Below the pieces are notes generated by a model that was given only the letters and a program-made list of their open reading frames with translations, made no database searches and was not told where the DNA came from. This document shows, in pieces, positions 57,614 through 64,000 of a stretch of 64,000 nt of DNA. Numbering within the stretch: position 1 is the stretch's first letter; each line of letters starts with the position of its first letter. The DNA is taken from positions 8,611,501 through 8,675,500 of the forward strand of contig NZ_CP107913.1 of NCBI RefSeq assembly GCF_036014115.1, read 5' to 3'. The position numbers were made by a program, and so were the translations under genes. The DNA is from Streptomyces sp. NBC_00448. Its GTDB lineage: Bacteria; Actinomycetota; Actinomycetes; Streptomycetales; Streptomycetaceae.

Positions 57614-58515
57614 TTGAGCACCGGGGCGTTCACCGCGTCCGACAGCCACTTCTTCTCCAGCGCGGCGAGCGTGCCGTCCTTGCGCAGCGCCGTGACCGCC
57701 TGCGAGACGCACGGCGTGAGCTTGCTGCCCTTGTCCAGCACCATCCCGAACTGCTCCGGTGTGGTGCCCGTGGTGGAGAACTGCCCGATCACCTTGGCAT
57801 CGGGGACCTGGGCGCCGGTGACGTAGAAGGCGGTGGGAAGGTCGACCACGATGCCGTCCACCTGGCCGTTCTTGAGGGCGGCCACCGCGAGGTCGTTGCG
57901 CTGGAAGACCGCGGGCTGCTTGGTGGGCTTCACCAGGTCGTCGATGACGTCGAGGCTGGTGGTGCCGACCTGGGCGCCGAGCTTCGCGTTCTTCAGGTCG
58001 GCCAGCGAGCGCGCCCCGGCGATCTTCGAGCCCTTGGGCGCGACGACCGCCTGCCGCACGTCGTAGTAGCCGGGGGAGAAGTCCACCGTCTTGCGGCGTT
58101 CGGGGGTGATCGAGACCTGGTTGATGTCCACGTCGAAGTTCTTGGCACCCGGCGAGAAGGCGCTGTTGAACGGCACCTTCTGCCAGACCACCTGGTCGCC
58201 GGTGTAGCCGAGTTGCTTCGCCACCGCGTAGGCGACGGCGGACTCGTAGCCCTTGCCGTTGGACGGCTTGTCGTCGACGAACCAGGGGTCGTACGCCGGG
58301 TTGTCGGTGCCGACGGTGAACTTGCCCGCGGTGCGGGTGGCGAGCCCGCCGGGGCTGCACGCGCCGGCGGTGGTGCCGGAGGCGCTGCCGGACGGCGAGG
58401 ACGCCGCCGAGGAGTCACCGTCGTCCTGCGGGGAGCAGGCGGCCAGGGCCAGGGTGAGCAGGGCGGCCGCGGCGAGGGCCGCGCGATGACGGGACGGGAG
58501 GATCGCGGGACGCAT
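57610..58515 (-). CDS. Polar amino-acid ABC transporter substrate-binding lipoprotein
   Basis: A 301-residue binding protein of family 3. A lipoprotein signal (ALAAAALLTLALAACSPQ) gives lipid-modified Cys at the LAAC box, followed by a Ser/Gly-rich linker and the two-lobed domain (TVGTDNPAYDPWF, DVDINQVSITPERRKTVDFS). The ligand is probably a polar amino acid but cannot be told. First gene of the operon; a perfect dyad, GTCCGG-ATG-CCGGAC, lies 53 bases upstream. Confidence 0.92.
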   Translation of the reverse strand: MRPAILPSRHRAALAAAALLTLALAACSPQDDGDSSAASSPSGSASGTTAGACSPGGLATRTAGKFTVGTDNPAYDPWFVDDKPSNGKGYESAVAYAVAKQLGYTGDQVVWQKVPFNSAFSPGAKNFDVDINQVSITPERRKTVDFSPGYYDVRQAVVAPKGSKIAGARSLADLKNAKLGAQVGTTSLDVIDDLVKPTKQPAVFQRNDLAVAALKNGQVDGIVVDLPTAFYVTGAQVPDAKVIGQFSTTGTTPEQFGMVLDKGSKLTPCVSQAVTALRKDGTLAALEKKWLSDAVNAPVLK

Positions 58516-58567
58516 GGCGGGACCTTGGCACCCGGCGGGCCGATCTGTCCACGTCATTCGGCACTCC

Positions 58568-58582
58568 GTCCGGATGCCGGAC
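58568..58582 (-). promoter_or_regulatory. Candidate operator upstream of the ABC transporter operon
   Basis: A perfect dyad (GTCCGG-ATG-CCGGAC) lies between positions -53 and -67 from the binding-protein start. The responsible regulator is unknown. Confidence 0.4.
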
Positions 58583-58689
58583 CTTTGTGTCCGCGGTGTT
58601 TCCGGCCGTACGCGGTCGGTCGCGACGTCATCGCGCCAGGTGACGGCTGACGGCTTAGGGATCATGCCTTACGGCGTATGGCTGACGCC

Positions 58690-59391
58690 TTACGGCGCCG
58701 AGACCCCGTCCGCCGGTGTGCGGTCGCGGCCCAGCGCGGGCGGCAGGTCGGTGGCGGCGCCGTCCAGGCCCAGCGCGCGGGTCAGCGCCCAGTCCTGCGG
58801 GGTGTTGACGCTCCAGGCCATGACGGCGATCCCGGCCGCGTGGCAGCGGCTCACGACGTCGAGGGTGAGCTGGGTGAGGTCGAGGCTGACCAGGCGGGCG
58901 CCGACGGCCTGGGCACGCGGCACGATGTCCGGGCCGAGGTCGCTCGCGACGAGCACGGTGGCGACCTCGGGCAGCAGGGTGTGGATCTCGGCGAGGGCGT
59001 CGTCGTGGAAGGACAGCACGCTGACCCGGCCGGTCTCGTCGCGCTCGCGCAGCACCGAGGCGAGCACCCTTGCGGCGGCGGTGTCCTTGATCTCGGCCTG
59101 GATCGGGCACGTCACGCGGTCCAGGACCTCCTCGAAGACCGGTACGCCCTCGCCCTGCCCCGCGTCCAGGCGGCGGATCTCGGCGAGGGTGAGGTCGCTG
59201 ATCGGGCCGGTGCCGTCGGTGGTGCGGTCGACCGAGGCGTCGTGCATGACGACCAGGGCGCCGTCCTTGCTCAGGTGCAGGTCCAGTTCGACCTGGTCCA
59301 CGCCCTCGCGCTCCGCGCGGCGGAAGGACCGCAGGGTGTTCTCCGGCTCGACGCCCATGACCCCGCGATGGCCCACGGTGAGGAAGCTCAT
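58690..59391 (-). CDS. Glycerophosphodiester phosphodiesterase
   Basis: A 233-residue GDPD. Catalytic and metal motifs are present: GHRGVMGVEPENT (His), ELDLHLSKDGALVVMHD and IQAEIKD. It would hydrolyse glycerophosphodiesters to glycerol-3-phosphate and an alcohol. No signal peptide is seen, so it is cytoplasmic. Full length for the small bacterial type. It lies downstream of the ABC operon promoter region without overlap. Confidence 0.94.
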   Translation of the reverse strand: MSFLTVGHRGVMGVEPENTLRSFRRAEREGVDQVELDLHLSKDGALVVMHDASVDRTTDGTGPISDLTLAEIRRLDAGQGEGVPVFEEVLDRVTCPIQAEIKDTAAARVLASVLRERDETGRVSVLSFHDDALAEIHTLLPEVATVLVASDLGPDIVPRAQAVGARLVSLDLTQLTLDVVSRCHAAGIAVMAWSVNTPQDWALTRALGLDGAATDLPPALGRDRTPADGVSAP

Positions 59392-59595
59392 GAGGGCACC
59401 CTAGTGCCACCGTCCGGCCTGCCGTCTGACCGCCCCGGCGCCCCTGAGCGGCCTGCCCGACGCCGCCACGACGCCCGCCCCCCAGCCCGTCCCGGACGGC
59501 CCTCCCGGGTGCCGCCGCGGGGTCTCGGCCGGCCTTGCCGCGCCCGGGCACACCTCGGCGCCCATCGCAACTTTTAGCGCCCCATCCCGGAGTCG

Positions 59596-59614
59596 GGCCG
59601 TAAAAACTACGGCC
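59596..59614. promoter_or_regulatory. Inverted repeat and GGCCTT words upstream of the DUF6421 operon
   Basis: GGCCGTA-AAAAC-TACGGCC is a perfect dyad, 122 bases before the operon start. GGCCTT occurs three times just after (59611, 59621 and 59649, approximate). The rest of the 59392-59717 gap shows nothing else apart from the promoter. Confidence 0.5.
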
Positions 59615-59652
59615 TTCAGCGGCCTTGACCGCACAATCTCAAGGAAGTGGCC

Positions 59653-59682
59653 TTGAAGACGGGGCCCGGCCATGGCTACGCT
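59653..59682 (+). promoter_or_regulatory. Candidate promoter of the DUF6421 operon
   Basis: TTGAAG and TACGCT, 18 bases apart, lie 36 bases upstream of the ATG and its GGAGGAGGGG site. Confidence 0.5.
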
Positions 59683-59717
59683 GTTCGCACGACAGTTTCT
59701 TTTGTGGAGGAGGGGTC

Positions 59718-61115
59718 ATGGGCGAAGTTCTTTCGTCGAAGGTGGCGACCGGAGGCGGGATATCCGGCGAAGGCGTGCTCGGACACCCCCAGTGGCCCGT
59801 GCTGAAGCAGGCGGTCGAGGCGATCAGGCCCTGGCAGCGCAAGGACGGTTCGATCGACTTCGACGCCGAGGACGCGCCCACCCGCGACGACGCCGCCCGC
59901 ACGCTCGGCCGCGTCATCGACGCCCTCGAACAGCTCGCCCCGCTGCTGCCGCACGACGAGGCGTACCACCGCGCCCTGACCACCGACCTGCGCCACTGGG
60001 CCGACGGCGGCTTCGCCGTACCCGACTTCCTCGACTCGCTGCTGGCCTTCCAGCCCGCCGCCGACCGGCGCGACGGCCTCCAGCACCTGGTCGTCTTCCC
60101 GATGTACACCCAGAACGGCAACCCGGACCGCAACCTCGAAGCGGTCGTCTTCCGGGTGGTGTGGCCGGAGTGGCTCGCCGAGCTGGAGCGCACCCGCTAC
60201 GACAACCCGCAGTTCGTGCCGATCACCTTCGAGGACTTCACCCCGGGCTACGACACCAACTCCGCGGTGCTCTTCCCCGAGACCGTCGCCGTGCGCAAGG
60301 CGCCCGACCGCTGGACCTGGGGCGCGATCTTCTGCGACCGCGAGGCCGCCCGCTTCCGCGCGGTCACCTCCGCCGCCGTGGACACCCTCGGCCTCGACCT
60401 GCCCGAGGACGCCGCCCGCCTGGTCGACGACCAGGAGCTCGCCCAGCAGACCTACGTGCTGTGGGACATGATCCACGACCGCACCCACAGCCACGGCGAC
60501 CTGCCGTTCGACCCGTTCATGATCAAGCAGCGCGCCCCGTTCTGGATGTACGGCCTGGAGGAGCTGCGCTGCGACCTGACCACCTTCAAGGAGGCGGTCA
60601 CGCTCCAGGCCGAGGGCCACCCGATGGGCCTGGGCGTGCAGTACGCGATCCTCTTCGACCGGCTCTTCCGCTTCCCGGTCACCGGCGAGCGCGTGCGCAA
60701 CTACGACGGCCTCGGCGGCCAGCTGCTCTTCGCCTACCTGCACAAGCACGACGCCGTCCGCTGGACGGACAACACCCTGCACATCGACTGGGAGCGCGCG
60801 CCCCAGGTCACCACGCAACTGTGCGGCGAGATCGAGACGCTCTACCGCGACGGCATCGACCGGCCCAAGCTCGTGCACTGGCTGGCCGCCTACGACCTGG
60901 TCGCGACGTACCTCTCGCCGAACCCCGGCTCGGTCTGGGCCAAGGGCGCGGACGCCCTGGACCTGTCGCTCCCGCCGCGCAAGCTGGTGGACGACGTGCT
61001 GCCGGACGAGTTTCCGCTCAGCATGTTCTACGAGGCCCTTGCGAAGAAGCTCCGCGAGACGATTGCCTCAACCCGGGGCATCACCGGGAACAGCGCGCTG
61101 CGAGGTGCCGCGTGA
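59718..61115 (+). CDS. DUF6421 family protein
   Basis: A 465-residue protein that I recognise as the actinobacterial DUF6421 family, without known function. It shows a histidine-rich motif WDMIHDRTHSHGDLPFDPF (about residues 250-270), which could bind a metal, and well-conserved aromatic motifs (FEDFTPGYDTNS, MYGLEELRCDL). No signal peptide or membrane segment. A strong GGAGGAGGGG site precedes the ATG. It heads a block with an SDR oxidoreductase (23 bases downstream) and a PLP aldolase, suggesting one metabolic conversion; the HxxxHxH motif makes an enzymatic role plausible. Confidence 0.85.
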   Translation: MGEVLSSKVATGGGISGEGVLGHPQWPVLKQAVEAIRPWQRKDGSIDFDAEDAPTRDDAARTLGRVIDALEQLAPLLPHDEAYHRALTTDLRHWADGGFAVPDFLDSLLAFQPAADRRDGLQHLVVFPMYTQNGNPDRNLEAVVFRVVWPEWLAELERTRYDNPQFVPITFEDFTPGYDTNSAVLFPETVAVRKAPDRWTWGAIFCDREAARFRAVTSAAVDTLGLDLPEDAARLVDDQELAQQTYVLWDMIHDRTHSHGDLPFDPFMIKQRAPFWMYGLEELRCDLTTFKEAVTLQAEGHPMGLGVQYAILFDRLFRFPVTGERVRNYDGLGGQLLFAYLHKHDAVRWTDNTLHIDWERAPQVTTQLCGEIETLYRDGIDRPKLVHWLAAYDLVATYLSPNPGSVWAKGADALDLSLPPRKLVDDVLPDEFPLSMFYEALAKKLRETIASTRGITGNSALRGAA

Positions 61116-61138
61116 CCGGTGCAGGCGAGGAGGCGGAG

Positions 61139-61894
61139 ATGACGACCGACACGTACACAGGCGGGCTCGACGGCGCGGTGATCGCGGTCGCGGGCGCGGC
61201 AGGACCGGCCGGACGGGCCGTGCTCCAGCGGCTGGCCAGGGCCGGCAGCCATGTGGTCGCGGCCGACGCGGACCCCGAGCGGCTGGCGCAGGCGGTCGAC
61301 GCCGCGCGCTACGACGCGGGCGGCGCCGACATCACCGGCGAGGTGGTGGACCTGCTGGACCTGGAGGCCGCGCAGGACTGGGCCGGCCGGATCGAGAAGG
61401 ACCACGGCCGGGTCGACGGCCTGGTGCACCTGGTCGGCGGATGGCGCGGCTCCGCGTCCTTCCCGGAGACCGAACTCGCCGACTGGGACGTGCTGCACGA
61501 CCTGCTGGTACGCACCGTCCAGCGCACCACCCTCGCCTTCCACGACGGCCTGCTGCGCAGCCCCGGCGGCCGGTACGTCCTGATCAGCGCGGCCGGCGCC
61601 AGCGCGCCCACGGCCGGCAACGCGGCGTACGCCGCCGCCAAGGCCGCCGCCGAGGCGTGGACACTGGCCATGGGCGACTCGTTCCGCAAGCTCGGCGGTG
61701 ACGCCCCCAGCGCGGCGGCCACCGTACTGGTGATCAAGGCCCTGGTGCACGATGAGATGCGGGCCCAGCGCCCCAACGCCAAATTCGCCGGCTTCACCGA
61801 CGTGCGCGACCTCGCCGAGGCCATCGCGGACGTGTGGAACGCAAGCCCTCAGCAAGTGAACGGGACCCGACAGTGGCTGACGCCCCGACCGTGA
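61139..61894 (+). CDS. SDR family NAD(P)-dependent oxidoreductase
   Basis: A 251-residue short-chain dehydrogenase. The cofactor loop is AGAAGPAGRAV near the N-terminus, with VDLLDLEA after the third strand, active-site Ser in LISAAGA and Tyr/Lys in AAYAAAKAA. It interconverts a hydroxyl and a ketone; the substrate is unknown. Coupled with DUF6421 upstream (23-base gap), and its end overlaps the aldolase start by 22 bases, so the three are co-expressed. Confidence 0.92.
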   Translation: MTTDTYTGGLDGAVIAVAGAAGPAGRAVLQRLARAGSHVVAADADPERLAQAVDAARYDAGGADITGEVVDLLDLEAAQDWAGRIEKDHGRVDGLVHLVGGWRGSASFPETELADWDVLHDLLVRTVQRTTLAFHDGLLRSPGGRYVLISAAGASAPTAGNAAYAAAKAAAEAWTLAMGDSFRKLGGDAPSAAATVLVIKALVHDEMRAQRPNAKFAGFTDVRDLAEAIADVWNASPQQVNGTRQWLTPRP

Positions 61895-62985
61895 CCGAGT
61901 CCACCGACCCCACCTCCACCCGCGACACCGACGCCGTACGGCGCCACGACCCGGGCACCCGGGGCTTCGCCAGCGACAACTACGCCGGGGTGCACCCCGA
62001 AGTGCTGGCCGCCCTCGCCCTGGCCAACGGCGGCCACCAGGTGTCCTACGGCGCCGACGCGTACACCGACCACCTGCAGGAGCTCTTCCGCGGCCACTTC
62101 GGCCCGACCGCCGAGGTCTTCCCGGTCTTCAACGGCACCGGCGCCAACGTCACCTCCCTCCAGGCGGTCACCGAGCGCTGGGGTGCGGTGATCTGCGCGG
62201 AGTCCGCGCACATCAACGTCGACGAGTGCGGCGCGCCCGAGCGGGTCGGCGGCCTGAAGCTGCTCACCGTGCCCACCGAGGACGGCAAGCTCACCCCCGA
62301 GCTGATCGACCGGCAGGCGTACGGCTTCGACGACGAGCACCGCGCGCAGCCGCAGGTGGTGTCGATCACTCAGAGCACCGAGCTGGGCACCTGCTACACC
62401 CCGGAGGAGATCAAGGCGATCTGCGACCACGCCCACGCGCTGGGCATGGCCGTGCACATCGACGGCGCCCGGATCGCCAACGCCGCCGCGAGCCTGGGGC
62501 AGCCGCTGTCCCGCTTCACCACCGACGCGGGCGCGGACATCCTGTCGGTCGGCGGCACCAAGAACGGCCTGCTGCTCGGCGAGTGCGTGGTCGTGCTCAA
62601 CCCCGAGCGGGTCCGCGCGCTCAAGCACCTGCGCAAGCTGTCCATGCAGCTCGCGTCCAAGATGCGCTTCGTGTCCGTGCAGTTCGAGGCGCTGTTCGCC
62701 GGCGACCTGTGGCTGCGCAGCGCCTCGCACGCCAACGCGATGGCCCGCCGGCTGGAGCGCGCGGTGCGGGACATCGACGGGGTGACGGTCACCCAACGGG
62801 TCCAGGCCAACGCGGTGTTCGCGCTGCTGCCCCGCGAGGTCAGCGAGCGGCTGCAGAAGCGCTACCGCTTCTACTTCTGGGACGAGGCGACCGGCGAGGT
62901 GCGCTGGATGTGCTCCTTCGACACCACCGAGGAGGACGTGGACGGCTTCGCCGCCGCGATCGCCGAGGAGATGCGGGCCGGATAG
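61873..62985 (+). CDS. Low-specificity threonine aldolase-like PLP enzyme
   Basis: A 370-residue fold-type I PLP enzyme. The cofactor Lys is in SVGGTKNGLLLGE, with DNYAGVHPEVLAAL at the N-terminus and HIDGARIANAAASLG binding the pyridine. Family members cleave L-threonine or related beta-hydroxy amino acids to glycine and an aldehyde. The start may instead be the GTG at 61891, whose GTGA overlaps the SDR stop; the GTG at 61873 has a weak GGGA upstream. An SDR plus an aldolase suggests that a beta-hydroxy amino acid is oxidised or split. Confidence 0.9.
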   Translation: MADAPTVTESTDPTSTRDTDAVRRHDPGTRGFASDNYAGVHPEVLAALALANGGHQVSYGADAYTDHLQELFRGHFGPTAEVFPVFNGTGANVTSLQAVTERWGAVICAESAHINVDECGAPERVGGLKLLTVPTEDGKLTPELIDRQAYGFDDEHRAQPQVVSITQSTELGTCYTPEEIKAICDHAHALGMAVHIDGARIANAAASLGQPLSRFTTDAGADILSVGGTKNGLLLGECVVVLNPERVRALKHLRKLSMQLASKMRFVSVQFEALFAGDLWLRSASHANAMARRLERAVRDIDGVTVTQRVQANAVFALLPREVSERLQKRYRFYFWDEATGEVRWMCSFDTTEEDVDGFAAAIAEEMRAG

Positions 62986-63015
62986 TGCATGAATATGCGT
63001 AGCTTCGTAAAGTGA

Positions 63016-63045
63016 TTGATCGAGAGGTCGGTGGCTCCGTAGGCT
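63016..63045 (+). promoter_or_regulatory. Promoter of the transglutaminase-like gene, nearly leaderless
   Basis: TTGATC and TAGGCT, 18 bases apart. Initiation about seven bases after the -10 would fall at or just before the ATG at 63054, giving little or no leader; no ribosome binding site is seen. Confidence 0.6.
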
Positions 63046-63053
63046 CCTCCAGC

Positions 63054-63653
63054 ATGGAGCCCATCCCGGAAACCACCGACCTCTCCGCGTATCTCGGCGC
63101 CGACGAGGTGCTCGACCACGACCATCCGCAGGTCCGGCAGACCGCCGCGCTGCTGCGCTCCGGTGCATCCACGCCGTATGAGTATGCGAAGGCCGCGTAC
63201 GACTACGTGCGCGACGAGGTGCCGCACTCCTTCGACAGCGGCGACGACCGCGTCAGCTGGCGCGCCTCCGAGGTGCTGCGCACCCGCAACGGGATCTGCT
63301 ACGCCAAGTCCCACGCCCTGGCTGCCCTGTTGCGCGCCGAGGGCATCCCCGCGGGGCTGTGCTACCAGCGGCTCACCGAGGACGACGGCCGGCCGGTCGT
63401 GCACGGGCTCGTCGCACTGCTGCTGCCCGGCGGCGACCGCTGGGCCCGGCAGGACCCGCGCGGCAACAAACCCGGTGTCGACGCCCGCTTCTCCCTCGGC
63501 CAGGAGCGGCTGGCCTTCCCCGTGCGGCCCGAGAGCGGCGAGTACGACTACCCGACGGTGTACGCGGCCCCGCCCGCGGCGGTGCTCGCCGCGCTGCGGG
63601 AGTCCGCCGACCGTACGGAACTGGCGACACGGCTGCCGACCGCGCTGGAGTGA
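63054..63653 (+). CDS. Transglutaminase-like cysteine peptidase family protein
   Basis: A 199-residue protein with transglutaminase core. The Cys is in TRNGICYAKSHALAALLRA (about residue 83), the His in PVVHGLVALLL and the Asp in RQDPRGN, so the triad is complete. The early region EYAKAAYDYVRDEVPHSFD is also typical. No signal peptide is seen, so it acts in the cytoplasm; possible roles are peptidase or amide transfer. It follows the aldolase gene by 68 bases but has its own promoter-like site. Confidence 0.9.
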   Translation: MEPIPETTDLSAYLGADEVLDHDHPQVRQTAALLRSGASTPYEYAKAAYDYVRDEVPHSFDSGDDRVSWRASEVLRTRNGICYAKSHALAALLRAEGIPAGLCYQRLTEDDGRPVVHGLVALLLPGGDRWARQDPRGNKPGVDARFSLGQERLAFPVRPESGEYDYPTVYAAPPAAVLAALRESADRTELATRLPTALE

Positions 63654-63686
63654 GACCGGCGGTCCCGGACCCCGGCCGGTCCCCGC

Positions 63687-64000
63687 TCAGGCGGCCGTGG
63701 CCCGCTTCAGCAGCAGGTACATCTCGCAGCCCAGGCAGTAGGCGAACATCGCGTTGAGGAAGGCGGCGGCCAGCGCGCACGCGGTGGCCGCCAGGCCCAG
63801 CCACTGCGGCCCCACCAGGTAGCCGATGGTGCCGAGCACCGCGAAGAACAGCCCGACGGCCTGCGCGAAACGCGGCGGCGCCGCGTCCTCCGTCGCGGTC
63901 GGCGGCCCGAGCCGCGGCCGGAGCAGGGCCCGGAACACCCATCCGTAGGGCGACCTGGACGCGCCGGCCGCCGCGCCGACGGCGAAGACGACCGCCTGCG
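63687..64000 (-). CDS. DUF4395 family membrane protein, 5' partial
   Basis: The frame stays open to the end of the window, encoding at least 104 residues. It shows the family's SPYGWVFRALLRPRLGPP and PPRFAQAVGLFFAVLGTIGY, two further hydrophobic segments and a C-terminal YCLGCEMY with paired Cys. The apparent GTG start at 63938 is inside the conserved motif; the real start is beyond the edge. Members often neighbour thioredoxin or rhodanese genes, which would lie outside. Confidence 0.85.
   Translation of the reverse strand, partial: QAVVFAVGAAAGASRSPYGWVFRALLRPRLGPPTATEDAAPPRFAQAVGLFFAVLGTIGYLVGPQWLGLAATACALAAAFLNAMFAYCLGCEMYLLLKRATAA

Overview
The window is very GC-rich actinomycete DNA, most likely from a Streptomyces or close relative. 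The evidence is the strong third-position G/C bias, giant modular type I polyketide synthase (PKS) genes, a LAL regulator with two rare TTA codons, Tat-exported proteins, and families typical of Streptomyces such as DUF6421, DUF5134, DUF4395 and BadF-type sugar kinases.

Bases 1 to about 28,650 are the 3' end of a biosynthetic gene cluster. Four consecutive PKS modules, all KS-AT-DH-KR-ACP with malonyl-type ATs, end in a thioesterase. The first module is cut by the window edge. The reading frame breaks once, in the linker after the second AT (about 7,200), where removing one base would rejoin the frames. Just downstream is an alpha/beta hydrolase of the proline iminopeptidase type, resembling the VinJ enzymes that unmask the amino terminus of macrolactam precursors. 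Two LuxR-type regulators follow on the opposite strand, then about 1.1 kb without a convincing gene, then a TetR regulator. I infer a polyene macrolactam pathway whose last four extensions would give a conjugated 2,4,6,8-tetraenoyl thioester.

Bases 28.7-59.4 kb look like chromosomal core and accessory genes: a two-gene NHEJ set (ATP-dependent ligase and LigD-type polymerase); an O-glycan locus (GH35 beta-galactosidase, LacI regulator, secreted GH101); a three-gene minus-strand operon encoding a 16-cysteine double-psi beta-barrel protein, a Tat-signal protein and a MauE/DoxX-like membrane protein; a GlxA-type AraC regulator with a DJ-1/PfpI protein; an Lrp regulator; a Gly/Pro-rich membrane protein; a 6-phosphogluconolactonase-like propeller; a CbiX-like protein; a BadF-type kinase coupled to a DUF2510-scramblase protein; uracil-DNA glycosylase; a TetR regulator; a HAD hydrolase; an M56 peptidase with DUF5134; a GNAT; a polar amino-acid ABC transporter; and a glycerophosphodiester phosphodiesterase.

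From 59.7 kb a plus-strand block encodes DUF6421, an SDR, a threonine aldolase-like PLP enzyme and a transglutaminase-like protein. A DUF4395 gene runs off the right end. I saw no rRNA, tRNA, CRISPR array or insertion sequence. The best candidates for undescribed biology are the Cys-rich/Tat/MauE operon with its repeat-filled divergent promoter region, the DUF6421 block, and the macrolactam-type PKS terminus.
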